From: Thermoplasmatota archaeon
GTDB lineage: Archaea; Thermoplasmatota; E2; DHVEG-1
Direction: 5' to 3'
DNA length: 17,545 bases
Assembly: GCA_030612095.1 (NCBI GenBank)
Contig: JAUWOO010000018.1
Location: 1 to 17,545, forward strand
Shown: positions 7,599 to 15,556 of the stretch, one piece after another
How positions within the stretch are numbered: position 1 is the stretch's first letter
Layout: each line of letters begins with the position of its first letter
Made by a program: the position numbers and the translations under genes
Notes under the pieces: generated by a model
The model's database searches: none
What the model was told of the DNA's origin: nothing
What the model saw: only the letters and a program-made list of their open reading frames with translations

Positions 7599-7634
7599 TT
7601 CCATTTTGGCATTTTGCCACGATAATATTATATA
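7599..7634 (+). promoter_or_regulatory. Palindrome-plus-TATA promoter, copy 1
   Basis: TGGCA-TTT-TGCCA (7607-7619) is a perfect inverted repeat placed 9 bp before TATATA (7629-7634). The whole 36-bp block aligns without gaps to 8936-8971 (27 of 36 identical by my count). The start would be near 7656, upstream of the small ORF at 7684/7705. Confidence 0.5.
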
Positions 7635-7683
7635 CTTATATTGACACATGATATCATATCTCAATATGGAGTAGGTGGTAAGA

Positions 7684-7839
7684 TTGAAAGGTGGAAGAAA
7701 GATAATGTTAGATACTGAGGCGGTAAAATTCAGGAACAATGAACGGGATGCACCTGATGGTGATTTTGATTTCATGCAGTGTAAGACAGATCTGAACAAA
7801 GAATTATTTTCCTTTTGGAATGGGTTGTTAGAGAAATAA
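7684..7839 (+). CDS. Small hypothetical protein (44-51 residues)
   Basis: A short frame runs to TAA at 7837-7839. It can start at TTG 7684 (GGTGG at 7674-7678, 51 residues) or ATG 7705 (GGTGG at 7690-7694, 44 residues); I prefer the ATG, reading MLDTEAVKFRNNERDAPDGD and onward to a Phe/Trp-containing end. The product is acidic in the middle, soluble, and has one cysteine. I do not recognise it. Support comes from the well-placed promoter at 7599-7634, which is shared with the gene at 8993, and from two possible ribosome sites. It may be a small regulatory or stress protein, but that is a guess. Confidence 0.45.
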   Translation: MKGGRKIMLDTEAVKFRNNERDAPDGDFDFMQCKTDLNKELFSFWNGLLEK

Positions 7840-7906
7840 AATTTTTAAGGAGATTTAGACCACCTCGCATAAAGCAAGATGTAATTGTAAAGCAGGAGTG
7901 GAAAAA

Positions 7907-8560
7907 ATGGCGTTTGAAAATTTTTCAGATTTAACCTCGACCTTTTCACTTAAGGGCATTTTAAGTGGCGATCCATCAGTTTTTTTACCCATATTATATC
8001 TGATAATATCAATTGCAATTTATTCGATTGTGATATGGCATTTTTATCGTTTTATCGCTCGGAGAGATTGTGTTACAATTCATTCTGTAACTCATCCAAA
8101 AGTAGTTGGATTCCTGAAATATTTTTTTGTATTTCCTTTTATTGCGTTTCTTTTCTTCTTGGGATTTTCCTTGATGATGCTTTTTTTGACTCGGGGCTAT
8201 GAAATACTGGCTGTTCTTTCGACATCATTTGCAGTAATCGTTGCCATTAGAATCACGGCGTATTATAGTAGAGATCTTTCAAAAGATGTAGCAAAAATGC
8301 TCCCATTTGCATTGTTGGGTTTATTCTTAGTCACTCCAACATATTTCAGTTTTGAAGAAATAATCGGCAAGATATATTCGCTACCTGAATTCTTTAACTT
8401 ATGTATTCAGTTTATTATCCTTATCACACTGGTCGAATGGATATTAAGGATAATGCTTGCAGTAAAGAATGCGATTTCTACTGCTAGGGTCCAGCATCTG
8501 CACGATAAAGATCGCAAAATCAGCACCATCTCAAGTAAACAAAGGATCGTTGACATGTAG
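7907..8560 (+). CDS. Unrecognised five-helix integral membrane protein
   Basis: The 217-residue protein has about five hydrophobic helices (roughly 25-50, 70-95, 98-120, 130-146 and 162-187), basic loops between them and a cytoplasmic-looking basic/polar tail (KNAISTARVQHLHDKDRK). No catalytic motif is visible and I cannot name a family. ATG 7907 is chosen because AGGAG (7894-7898) lies eight bases upstream; the GTG at 7898 overlaps that ribosome site. The nearest TATA-like sequence is ATTTTTAAGG near 7840-7849, right after the preceding small ORF, so it may have its own promoter or be co-transcribed with that ORF. Confidence 0.75.
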   Translation: MAFENFSDLTSTFSLKGILSGDPSVFLPILYLIISIAIYSIVIWHFYRFIARRDCVTIHSVTHPKVVGFLKYFFVFPFIAFLFFLGFSLMMLFLTRGYEILAVLSTSFAVIVAIRITAYYSRDLSKDVAKMLPFALLGLFLVTPTYFSFEEIIGKIYSLPEFFNLCIQFIILITLVEWILRIMLAVKNAISTARVQHLHDKDRKISTISSKQRIVDM

Positions 8561-8631
8561 AAATAAAGATCATTTACTTGCGAATCTCTGAAAACCTTTG
8601 TGTGCAAATTTAATGACAATGGCATTAGTTT

Positions 8632-8682
8632 GTAAGAACTGTAAATATTCTTGACAATAGTTGTACAACAATCTGTTTATAA
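8632..8682 (+). promoter_or_regulatory. Shared upstream element, copy B, and TATA box of the 8712 gene
   Basis: GAACTGT-AAA...TTGTACAACAA repeats the two ends of copy A (1895-1944 and the bases after it) with one base deleted between them. GTTGTACAAC (8660-8669) is a perfect 10-bp palindrome. TTTATAAC at 8675-8682 is the TATA box, at nearly the same distance from the palindrome as in copy A, and predicts a start near 8704. Confidence 0.5.
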
Positions 8683-8711
8683 CTAGAACGTTGAATCATA
8701 CATTGCTGACT

Positions 8712-8897
8712 ATGATGTTTATTGGAGAAATTACTATTATTGCAGCTATATTCTGGTGTGTACTACCAATCTATGTATATTTTGATGCCAGTAAGCGTGG
8801 AGAATCACATCCCGGCATATGGACAATTGTTTCATGGTTCGTCCCGTTTGCATGGATTTACTGGTTGATAGTGAGACCACCAATAAAAGAAAAATAA
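8712..8897 (+). CDS. Small two-helix membrane protein
   Basis: From ATG 8712 the product has 61 residues: an N-terminal hydrophobic helix (about 4-24), a short basic loop YFDASKRGESHP, a second Trp-rich helix (about 32-53) and the end RPPIKEK. The 'Y-DA-KRG...W.....VP...WIYWLIVRP' layout is that of small archaeal/bacterial two-helix membrane proteins whose role is unknown to me. An upstream TTG (8661) is in frame but lies before the TATA box at 8675-8682, so it cannot be transcribed from that promoter. The predicted transcription start is only a few bases before ATG 8712, so the message is nearly leaderless. ATG 8715 is equally possible. Confidence 0.65.
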   Translation: MMFIGEITIIAAIFWCVLPIYVYFDASKRGESHPGIWTIVSWFVPFAWIYWLIVRPPIKEK

Positions 8898-8935
8898 CTA
8901 TCTGTTCTGCCCTTCTCATCATTGGTTAAACATTT

Positions 8936-8971
8936 TTTCATTTTGACATTTCGACACAGATATTTTATATA
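8936..8971 (+). promoter_or_regulatory. Palindrome-plus-TATA promoter, copy 2
   Basis: This block aligns base for base with 7599-7634, with CATTTTGACATTTCGACAC in front of TTTTATATA. The half-sites are TGACA and CGACA, so here the inverted repeat is degenerate. The TATA box (about 8964-8972) predicts a start at 8993-8995, right at the ATG of the next gene. Confidence 0.55.
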
Positions 8972-8992
8972 ATATTTGTAACAGAATATAAC

Positions 8993-9214
8993 ATGTCAGA
9001 TATGGAAAAGAAAGTTTTACAGGGTAAAAAGGGAGATGATCCAGAATGGGTACAGGACATTGCATGCTACTTTTTTACTCACCGAAAAAAAGAAAAAACG
9101 GACGGATATGAAGATGAAATCCGGGAACTGTTTTTGGAATACAAAAGGGATGGATTGAAATCAAGAGATGCATGGAAAAAAGCGAAAAGAGTCGTTTCTT
9201 GTTTTGAGATTTGA
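8993..9214 (+). CDS. Small charged hypothetical protein, probably leaderless
   Basis: The product has 73 residues, is soluble and highly charged, with a Lys-rich start (MSDMEKKVLQGKKGDD), a middle stretch THRKKEKTDGYEDEIRELF and an amphipathic helical end (GLKSRDAWKKAKRVVSCFEI). The EIRELFLEYKRDGLKSRDAWKKA part looks like a helix-turn-helix-like hairpin, but I do not recognise a family. No ribosome site precedes ATG 8993; instead the TATA box lies about 26 bp upstream, so transcription should begin at or next to the ATG. It shares its promoter architecture with the 44-residue ORF at 7705. Two cysteines are present. Confidence 0.65.
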   Translation: MSDMEKKVLQGKKGDDPEWVQDIACYFFTHRKKEKTDGYEDEIRELFLEYKRDGLKSRDAWKKAKRVVSCFEI

Positions 9215-9288
9215 TGGTGAAACAGTAAATAACAATAATACACACAATTAATAGGTTAGGGGATAAGATACTGAGTGGGGGGCAGGGT

Positions 9289-9351
9289 GCGAAGAAGATT
9301 GTAGTAGTCAATGATATACCAGATCATCGGATTATACTTTTCTTGATATGA
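9289..9351 (+). pseudogene. Possible remnant of a response-regulator receiver domain
   Basis: In one frame, 20 residues AKKIVVVNDIPDHRIILFLI are followed by TGA. They match the start of receiver domains (KKILVVDDEPD, with acidic residues on the first loop). Here the first Asp is Asn. No start codon precedes it in frame, and the frame breaks after the first helix, so if real it is a decayed fragment. A chance match is possible. Confidence 0.3.
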
Positions 9352-9525
9352 GTTCTCTATTGTTCTATGTTGTTTCTCATATAATTTAAGATTATATAGG
9401 TTATATAATTATTTTAGAATTGTGATTAATATGCTGTACTAACCCCCCATAAAGGTTGCAATTTTACACTAAAATCTCCAAAATTTTATATACCGAAATT
9501 TGTTCTAGGAAATTAGGGATGCAAG

Positions 9526-9535
9526 TATATATAAT
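9526..9535 (+). promoter_or_regulatory. TATA box of smc, suggesting a leaderless start
   Basis: TATATATAAT is centred about 25 bp before GTG 9552 and TTG 9555, so transcription would begin at or next to those codons. A second TATA box (9484-9493) would give a leader of about 40 nt. Confidence 0.5.
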
Positions 9536-9551
9536 ATAATAGTGAATTATA

Positions 9552-12500
9552 GTGTTGGAAAGTAGGAAGGGATGGAAACTGTATCTTAAAGAAGTCCAGA
9601 TGGAAAATTTCAAATCTTTTGGTAAAAAACTCACAGTGCCATTTTTTCCAGGGTTTACTGCCATAACTGGACCAAATGGATCTGGGAAAAGCAACATAGC
9701 CGATGCCATTCTGTTTGTACTTGGTCCTAAGAGCTCAAAGGTTATGCGGGCAGGCAGGCTCACTGATCTTATCTTCAATGGAGGTAAAAAACATAAGAAT
9801 CCTGCCAAATACTGTAAGGTTTCACTTGTTTTTGACAACACTGGTCGGAGGATGCCTATCGACTCTGATGAAGTGACACTTACGAGGGTGATAAAACGGG
9901 CACCTTTGAAGGGTAATCCTGATAACTATTATAGTTACTTTTATGTCAATGATCGTGCTTCTTCGTTTTCTGATTTTATTAATGTGCTAGTTCATGCCCG
10001 TATTTCGGGTGATGGATATAACATTGTGAAGCAGGGTGATGTCACCAGCCTCATAGAAATGGGATCCATTGAACGCAGAAGGGTAGTTGATGAAATTGCA
10101 GGCATAAGCACGTTTGACGGTGATATCAAGAAGGCAGAAGAAGAAAAAGGGGAGGTAGATGGCAATCTTGATCGCATAAGAATTATTTTGAATGAGATAT
10201 CGACTCAGATAAGGCAGCTTAAAAACGATAGAGATGCGGCATTTCGATACAAAGAATTAAAAGATACGTTATACGAGACAAAGGCGAGAATATCGCTAAA
10301 AAAGAAGCAGGATGTTGAATCTCAACTGGTGGAAATCAACAGGCAGATTGAGTCCTATGAGCGGGAGAGAAGTACACTAGATGAGAAAAGCAAAGAGTTA
10401 AAAAATGATTATGCCGAATCACAAAAAGAACTTGAGGGGATAGAGAAGAAGATTGGGGACGTCGGTGGTGACGAGGTAAAGGAGATTAGGGGCAAGGTAG
10501 ATTCATTACGGAGTGAGGAGATAAAGGTTGAAGAGAGAATCAATTATTCAAATGATGAGATTTTAGAAATTCAAAACGAGGGCAAGGAACAGATGGCAGG
10601 TTTGGAAACCATAGAAAAAGAAATCAATGAATATACATCCCAAAGAGATGACTTAAATAAGCAGATTGATGAAAAACAAGCTGAATTAGATGAGGAAGAA
10701 ACAGAGCTTTCCGGCTTAAAAGAAACCATTGCTCAGCATGATGACAAATCTATGGATTTGACTCATGAACTTGCGGAGATGCGTGAGGAGTATAACGAGA
10801 AAAACACTGAGATTCACGAACTTAAACTTAAACGTAACCGATTTACTGACAAGATGGATGCTCTTGAACTTCAGATTGCGGAGATGCAAGAGACAAAATC
10901 CACATATGAATTTGAGCTCAAGGACATTGATTGGCAGGTCGATGAATTCAAGAAAGATCATCGGGAGAAACATAAAAAAACAAAGGATGTTGAAAAAAAT
11001 CTTTTTGAGAAGCGGAAACATGAGGCAGAACTTACTGAGCAGTTATCTGATTTGGAGAATGCTGTCCGTAGATTTCAACGTGATCAGTCTAAATTGCAGG
11101 CCGAGTATGATGCCTTGCAATCTGTTCATAGTAGATATAATCGGGCGGTAAATGAGGTTTTAAAGGCCCGGGATGATGGGAAGATAGAGGGCATTTGTGG
11201 AACTATTGCTGAACTTGCACAGGTAGATGAAAAGTATCAGGTTGCAATGGAGATAGCTGCTGGTACTCGTATGCAGTCCATAATTGTCGATAATGATGAG
11301 GTTGCCGCAAGGGCAATCCGTTTTCTACAGAATGAAAATTTGGGGCGCGCTACATTTCTTCCGTTGAGTAAAATGGTTGCAGGTAAGCCACGTGGTAAGG
11401 CGCTTATGGTCATTAATGATCCAAAGACACATGGATTTGCTATTGATTTGATCAAGTTTAGGGATGAATATCGGGCTGCTTTCTGGTATGTATTTGGCGA
11501 TACAATCGTGGTTGATGGCCTAGATGATGCACGCCGTCTCATGGGCGGTGTCCGGCTTGTTGATTTAAAAGGTAGTTTAATTGAGGCTGGTGGTGCAATG
11601 AGGGGTGGAAGTAGACCAAAAACCAGTCTCTCATTTAGTACGGTTGATCGTGGCAAACTGGAGACTACAACACAGCAGTTACAGGAAGCCATATCCAGTC
11701 AAGATATTCTTTCTGGGGAACTAGCTAATTTGAAAAAGGAGATAGTTGAATTAGAAAGCAATCTTGGATATCTTAGAACAGAAACTGACAAGGAAATGCA
11801 GGTTAAGGATTTAGATGTCCGAAGAAAAGAGTTCACTGGGAAACTTGGTGTGTTGAGTAAGGACATAGAAGCAAAGATTAAGGAAAAAGAAGAACTGGAT
11901 GCAAAGAAGAATGAATTGGTTTCTAGAATTGAGGAATACAAGCAACGGTTAGAAGAATTGGATTCAATAAAGGGGGAAAAGGGTAAACTTCTTTTGAAAG
12001 GAACTAAAAAGGAGCAGGCTCAAAAGGCAAGATCTCTTGAAAAAGAGGTTTCGACACTCCATGAATCTGTATTGACTCTTTCCTCTGAGGTGGATTCACT
12101 TGGAAATAAGATAGAACTTCTAACGGAGCGTAAAGGGGAGATTTACACTAGGATTGAGGCAAAAACCAAAGAAATTGAGGGTTACAAGGAATCGATCAAG
12201 GAGCTAAAGGAATCCCGCGCTAGATATCATGATGAGTTGAAGGCGTTGATGGCGGTTGAAGAACAGATGACAGGTAAGATGAAAGATTTAACTGCCAGAC
12301 GTGATGAAATTTATAGGAATGCTGTTTCGATTGAAAATGAGCTTGATAAGGTAAATACTCGTGTTGAATCATATTATGATTTGATTTCACGTGCAAAATA
12401 CAGATTGCCAACACTTGAGAGTACTATACGAGAACTAGAAGAGGAACTTCGTTTGTATGATGTTGAAATCACTGAGGATAAAATCCCTAATGTTGAATCC

Positions 12501-13196
12501 CTCAAGGATTCAATGAAGGTAATCGAGGAGTCCATGAGGGAGCTAGAACCAGTAAATATGCGTGCTCTTGAAGAGTATGAACATCAGTCAGAACGTAAAA
12601 ATAAGCTTGATGAAGATGTAAAACATCTTAAGGATCAGAGAAAAAATCTTGTAAAACTTGTAAGTGAGATAACTGCCAAGAAGAAGGTAAAATTCTACGA
12701 GGTTTTTGATGAGATTGATAGGAATTTTAAAAATATGTATTCACAACTTTCAGAGGGTGGTGAGGGAAAACTTCAACTTGAAGATCCAGAGAATGTCTTT
12801 GAAGGTGGATTAACAATGAAGGCCAGACCACGTGGAAAGAAGGTACTTTTGCTTTCTGCACTATCTGGTGGGGAGAAAAGTATTGCGTCGCTAGCGTTTA
12901 TTTTTGCAATTCAAAACTATGATCCCAGCCCATTTTATGTGTTGGATGAGGTTGATATGTTCCTGGATGGTGTGAACGCAGAGACCGTATCGCGTATGGT
13001 GAAGCGAAATGCCCAGGATTCTCAGTTTATCATGGTTTCATTGCGTAAAGTGGCATTGAAGGAGGCTAATTACGTGTATGGTGTTACGATGAGAGATACG
13101 GGGGTTTCTGAGATGATAGGTAACATAGATCCAGCGTCTGTGGGACCCAAGGGTGAAATAGATGCTAGCGGAGGTCAAAGATATGGTGCAACTTAA
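9552..13196 (+). CDS. smc: SMC chromosome-condensation ATPase
   Basis: The 1214-residue protein has every part of an SMC. The N-terminal ATPase half holds NFKSFGKK and Walker A GPNGSGKS (40-47). A long coiled coil (about 170-545) rich in Glu/Lys leads to the hinge (about 546-686, with GICGTIAEL and GGAMRGG). The returning coiled coil (about 690-1040) leads to the C-terminal ATPase half with signature LSGGEK (1104-1109), Walker B and catalytic Glu in FYVLDEVDMFLD (D1132, E1133), and a D-loop. Two SMCs join at the hinge, and ATP joins their heads, making the ring that compacts and segregates chromosomes with ScpA and ScpB. The start is unclear: GTG 9552 suits a leaderless message, while a GGAAGGGA near 9566 would point to CTG 9579, giving LYLKEVQMENF, where family members usually begin. 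The 3' end overlaps scpA. Confidence 0.97.
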   Translation: MLESRKGWKLYLKEVQMENFKSFGKKLTVPFFPGFTAITGPNGSGKSNIADAILFVLGPKSSKVMRAGRLTDLIFNGGKKHKNPAKYCKVSLVFDNTGRRMPIDSDEVTLTRVIKRAPLKGNPDNYYSYFYVNDRASSFSDFINVLVHARISGDGYNIVKQGDVTSLIEMGSIERRRVVDEIAGISTFDGDIKKAEEEKGEVDGNLDRIRIILNEISTQIRQLKNDRDAAFRYKELKDTLYETKARISLKKKQDVESQLVEINRQIESYERERSTLDEKSKELKNDYAESQKELEGIEKKIGDVGGDEVKEIRGKVDSLRSEEIKVEERINYSNDEILEIQNEGKEQMAGLETIEKEINEYTSQRDDLNKQIDEKQAELDEEETELSGLKETIAQHDDKSMDLTHELAEMREEYNEKNTEIHELKLKRNRFTDKMDALELQIAEMQETKSTYEFELKDIDWQVDEFKKDHREKHKKTKDVEKNLFEKRKHEAELTEQLSDLENAVRRFQRDQSKLQAEYDALQSVHSRYNRAVNEVLKARDDGKIEGICGTIAELAQVDEKYQVAMEIAAGTRMQSIIVDNDEVAARAIRFLQNENLGRATFLPLSKMVAGKPRGKALMVINDPKTHGFAIDLIKFRDEYRAAFWYVFGDTIVVDGLDDARRLMGGVRLVDLKGSLIEAGGAMRGGSRPKTSLSFSTVDRGKLETTTQQLQEAISSQDILSGELANLKKEIVELESNLGYLRTETDKEMQVKDLDVRRKEFTGKLGVLSKDIEAKIKEKEELDAKKNELVSRIEEYKQRLEELDSIKGEKGKLLLKGTKKEQAQKARSLEKEVSTLHESVLTLSSEVDSLGNKIELLTERKGEIYTRIEAKTKEIEGYKESIKELKESRARYHDELKALMAVEEQMTGKMKDLTARRDEIYRNAVSIENELDKVNTRVESYYDLISRAKYRLPTLESTIRELEEELRLYDVEITEDKIPNVESLKDSMKVIEESMRELEPVNMRALEEYEHQSERKNKLDEDVKHLKDQRKNLVKLVSEITAKKKVKFYEVFDEIDRNFKNMYSQLSEGGEGKLQLEDPENVFEGGLTMKARPRGKKVLLLSALSGGEKSIASLAFIFAIQNYDPSPFYVLDEVDMFLDGVNAETVSRMVKRNAQDSQFIMVSLRKVALKEANYVYGVTMRDTGVSEMIGNIDPASVGPKGEIDASGGQRYGAT

Positions 13197-14058
13197 AATC
13201 GATGATGATGTGATAAATCACCTACTGTTCCATAAATCACTTATTGATGAGAATGATGATGCAAAGAGAATTAACTATTATGTTGACATGCTTCAGAAAG
13301 CAAATGAAGGGGATCATATTTCTATTGAAAACCCGTTTGATAGGTCAATCTCGATTGCATTTGAACTGGTAATGAGGCAGCAACTTAACCCATGGGACAT
13401 TGATTTAGTAAATTTTTCTACCATGTACTTGAAGCGAGCAAAAGAAGAAAAAATCGATCTGATGACAGCAGGTCGTATGATATATATGGCATGGAAAGTA
13501 CTGAAGTTGCAGAGTAACGATCTTGTTGTAAGCATGGAGACAGTGGATGAGGAAAGCGAAGAACCCTTTGGGTGGGGTGATATACCCACAGGAACGTGGA
13601 TTGAAAATGATGATGGCTACTCATATACAAACCTTGTTATGAAGATGCCAGAGCCGCCACTTGATGAACCTATCCGAAGAAATGCCAAGAGAAAGGTCAC
13701 CTTGATTGAACTTTTAGATGCATTTGATAAAGCAAGAGTGGACTCTGAGGAATATCAATTAATTGAACGGCAACGACGAGCGGAAAGACTAAGACTTTCG
13801 GAAAAAGCAAGAAAACGTATGGTGGGAACGGCTCACGAGGATCATGTTGAGGACGATGTTGAAGCTGTGTGGGAAAAAATCAAAAGCTTCAACGGAAGGA
13901 CCATGTCACTATTTGAACTCTGTGAAACCAGAGGGCGTGAGGAAGTCATAAAGACATTTATGTCAGTGTTGTTTCTTGCATATGATAATAAGATACGGGT
14001 GTATCAGAAACAGTTCCCCTATGGAAAAATATATATTAAAAACATGAGATATAGCTAA
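13183..14058 (+). CDS. scpA: ScpA kleisin subunit of the SMC complex
   Basis: This 291-residue protein is the kleisin that bridges the two SMC heads. The N-terminal part shows the ScpA hallmark (FDRSISIAFELVMRQQLNPWDIDLVNFSTMYL), which binds the neck of one SMC. A variable, acidic middle (about 120-170) contains EESEEPFGWGDIPTGT. The C-terminal winged helix (about 220-291: TMSLFELCETRGREEVIKTF, then the LFLAYDNKIRVYQKQFPYGKIYI wing) caps the other SMC head. ATG 13183 is preferred to the in-frame ATG at 13162 because GGAGGT (13170-13175) lies seven bases before it. The gene overlaps the end of smc by 14 bp, which implies translational coupling, and scpB follows after 18 bp. Confidence 0.95.
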   Translation: MVQLKIDDDVINHLLFHKSLIDENDDAKRINYYVDMLQKANEGDHISIENPFDRSISIAFELVMRQQLNPWDIDLVNFSTMYLKRAKEEKIDLMTAGRMIYMAWKVLKLQSNDLVVSMETVDEESEEPFGWGDIPTGTWIENDDGYSYTNLVMKMPEPPLDEPIRRNAKRKVTLIELLDAFDKARVDSEEYQLIERQRRAERLRLSEKARKRMVGTAHEDHVEDDVEAVWEKIKSFNGRTMSLFELCETRGREEVIKTFMSVLFLAYDNKIRVYQKQFPYGKIYIKNMRYS

Positions 14059-14076
14059 AAAGAGGGATGATTTGTT

Positions 14077-14616
14077 ATGGGAATAAAAGAGAAGCGTCTA
14101 ATCGAGTCTGTGTTGTTCTCTGCAAGTAAACCAGTTAGCATAAATGAAATTAAGGAAGCAACGGATCTTCCACCAAAGAAGATTAAAGATGCCCTAGAAA
14201 CTCTTATTGAAGACTACAATATTGAACGTAAAAACGATACCTCCATGGAGATAGTAAAGGCAGGAAATAAATATGCCATGCAGGTGAAAAAAAAATACGC
14301 CGATCAATCTGTAATGATTGCTAAACCTGATATTCATAGTAATCTACTCAAGACACTGGCACTTATTGCATTTCATCAACCTGTTAAACAATCTAATCTG
14401 CGACGTATGGCAGGTCCAAAGATATATGATCACGTGGATGAACTTGCCTCTATGAAACTAATTTATAGTAAGAGGCATGGATCTACTGAGATGCTTACGA
14501 CCACTAAACTTTTCCCTGAATATTTTGGTATTGATACTACAAAACCAGAAGAAATACGTGATTTTCTCGCAAATAAGGTAATAAAAAGTATATCTAAAGT
14601 AGAAGATCCGGAGTAG
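14077..14616 (+). CDS. scpB: ScpB subunit of the SMC complex
   Basis: The 179-residue product has two winged-helix domains, as ScpB should: the first about 1-75 (LIESVLFSASKPVSINEIKE, then KKIKDALETLIEDYN), the second about 85-165 (HSNLLKTLALIAFHQPVKQS, then KIYDHVDELASMKLIYSKRH). ScpB dimers bind the middle of ScpA and regulate ring closure. GAGGG (14062-14066) lies ten bases before ATG 14077. It is the last gene of the condensin operon; a 7-bp inverted repeat lies just behind the stop codon. Length and position after scpA match the usual order. Confidence 0.93.
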   Translation: MGIKEKRLIESVLFSASKPVSINEIKEATDLPPKKIKDALETLIEDYNIERKNDTSMEIVKAGNKYAMQVKKKYADQSVMIAKPDIHSNLLKTLALIAFHQPVKQSNLRRMAGPKIYDHVDELASMKLIYSKRHGSTEMLTTTKLFPEYFGIDTTKPEEIRDFLANKVIKSISKVEDPE

Positions 14617-14622
14617 TTTTGG

Positions 14623-14661
14623 GACAGTATTTTTCGGAATCCTTAATTGCAATTTACTGTC
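14623..14661 (+). terminator. Hairpin after scpB
   Basis: GACAGTA (14623-14629) and TACTGTC (14655-14661) are perfect inverted copies around a 25-base loop that contains the palindrome AATTGCAATT (14645-14654) and a short T-run. It lies just past the scpB stop and before the next promoter, so it may end or stabilise the operon transcript. Confidence 0.35.
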
Positions 14662-14674
14662 ACTAGAAGGGAAT

Positions 14675-14683
14675 CTATATATC
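14675..14683 (+). promoter_or_regulatory. TATA box of the TauE/SafE gene
   Basis: CTATATATC is centred 26-27 bp before GTG 14706. The transcript therefore probably begins at the start codon, and the gene is separate from the condensin operon. Confidence 0.5.
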
Positions 14684-14705
14684 CAAAAAACATGTTGTCC
14701 TTCTT

Positions 14706-15494
14706 GTGATTGACAATTACTTGATTACTATCCTCATAATGATCTCTGGTTTCGGAAGCGGTTTGTTTGTTGGTATAGCTTCCGGTACTGCAGGGGCAAT
14801 TATGATTCCATGTTTGACAATTTTTGTGGGTTATTCTGTTCACCAGGCAATTGGCACTAGTCTTTTAGTAGATTGCGTCATTGGTGGTGTTGCTGGACTG
14901 ATATTTCTTAGGAATGGTAACGTTGATTTCAAACCAGTGATTGCACTAGCTTTTATGGGAGTTATAGGTGCATTTGTAGGTAGTATGTTCACATCAGGTA
15001 CTTCTGAACTTGGACTTAGTCTCTTGATTGGTCTATTCCTAATACTAGTTGGTGTAAATTTTATTATAAATGGCATTCAAAAAAACATTGACTTTGTTGA
15101 GGGAAAGATTAATTTTAATTTTTTTAGAGATAAAAAGATATACACTTTTATTATCCTTGGACTCCTTGTTGGTTTTGCTAGTGGTTTTGCAGGTATGGGG
15201 AGTAGCAGTATCGTTGCGATAATCCTTATTTTTGTTTTAGGGTATGATTTTCGTACAGCAATCGGTACCTCGCTTTTGACGATGTCTTTTATTGCAGGTT
15301 CGGGGGCAACCGGGCATTTTCTTAATGGTGAAGTGGTTGTAAATGTTGCACTCATGGTGGTCTGTGCGGCGGCTGTAGGGGGCGTTACAGGTTCTCTTGT
15401 TGCTAGTCGCATTGGCGAAAATAAGCTTGGTAAACTTATTGGTGTTGTTGTTCTTGCAATGGGGATGATGGTATTTATCAAAATATTCCTTTAG
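14706..15494 (+). CDS. TauE/SafE-family (TSUP) membrane anion exporter
   Basis: The 262-residue protein is almost entirely hydrophobic, with about eight helices. It shows the two-fold internal repeat of the family: FGSGLFVGIASGTAGAIMIP (16-35) with HQAIGTSLL (46-54), and VGFASGFAGMGSSSIVAII (155-173) with RTAIGTSLL (183-191). These glycine-rich helices and the IGTSLL motifs are the family signature. Known members move sulfite, sulfoacetate, sulfolactate or other organic anions across the membrane, probably with protons; the substrate here cannot be told. GTG 14706 is likely a leaderless start. No sulfur-metabolism gene lies nearby, so the context does not help. Confidence 0.88.
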   Translation: MIDNYLITILIMISGFGSGLFVGIASGTAGAIMIPCLTIFVGYSVHQAIGTSLLVDCVIGGVAGLIFLRNGNVDFKPVIALAFMGVIGAFVGSMFTSGTSELGLSLLIGLFLILVGVNFIINGIQKNIDFVEGKINFNFFRDKKIYTFIILGLLVGFASGFAGMGSSSIVAIILIFVLGYDFRTAIGTSLLTMSFIAGSGATGHFLNGEVVVNVALMVVCAAAVGGVTGSLVASRIGENKLGKLIGVVVLAMGMMVFIKIFL

Positions 15495-15556
15495 ATGGAA
15501 CTTCTCCCCATTCTTTTTGGTAGTGACTGAGGATAATAATCTTTTGCAATATGTAT

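Larger units (their letters stand above)
7303..7683. other. 381-bp intergenic region with a possible RNA gene
   Basis: No protein gene is visible. The region holds a TATA box at 7401-7410 followed by a long hairpin (7421-7493), a T-rich stretch after it (7494-7501), a small inverted repeat GTTAAA/TTTAAC (7333-7338, 7373-7378), and the promoter element of the next small gene at 7599-7634. Confidence 0.5.
9215..9551. other. 337-bp region upstream of smc
   Basis: No intact gene is visible. The region contains G-rich runs (GGGG near 9259, GGGGGG at 9277-9282, GGG after it) that stand out in this AT-rich sequence, a matching CCCCCC at 9443-9448, a receiver-domain-like remnant (9289-9351), a tandem TTATATA repeat (9392-9398, 9401-9407), and two TATA boxes for smc: TTTTATATACC near 9484-9493 and TATATATAAT at 9526-9535. 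Confidence 0.5.

Noticed and set aside
7584..7799. Minus-strand frame of 71 residues opposite the small ORF and promoter copy 1
   Set aside because: It runs across the promoter element and the small ORF, has no promoter or ribosome site on its own strand, and its composition is that of a shadow frame.
8661..8711. TTG 8661 as start of the small two-helix membrane protein
   Set aside because: It lies inside the palindromic upstream element and before the TATA box, so it is unlikely to be in the message.
9250..9290. G-quadruplex from the G-runs upstream of smc
   Set aside because: Only three separate runs are present, one split from the others by about 14 bases; four well-spaced runs are lacking unless the GGGGGG is divided.
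9436..9496. A third copy of the palindrome-plus-TATA promoter before smc (GTTGCAATTTTACAC then TTTTATATA)
   Set aside because: The distance between the CAC and the TATA box differs from the two real copies and the half-sites do not match.
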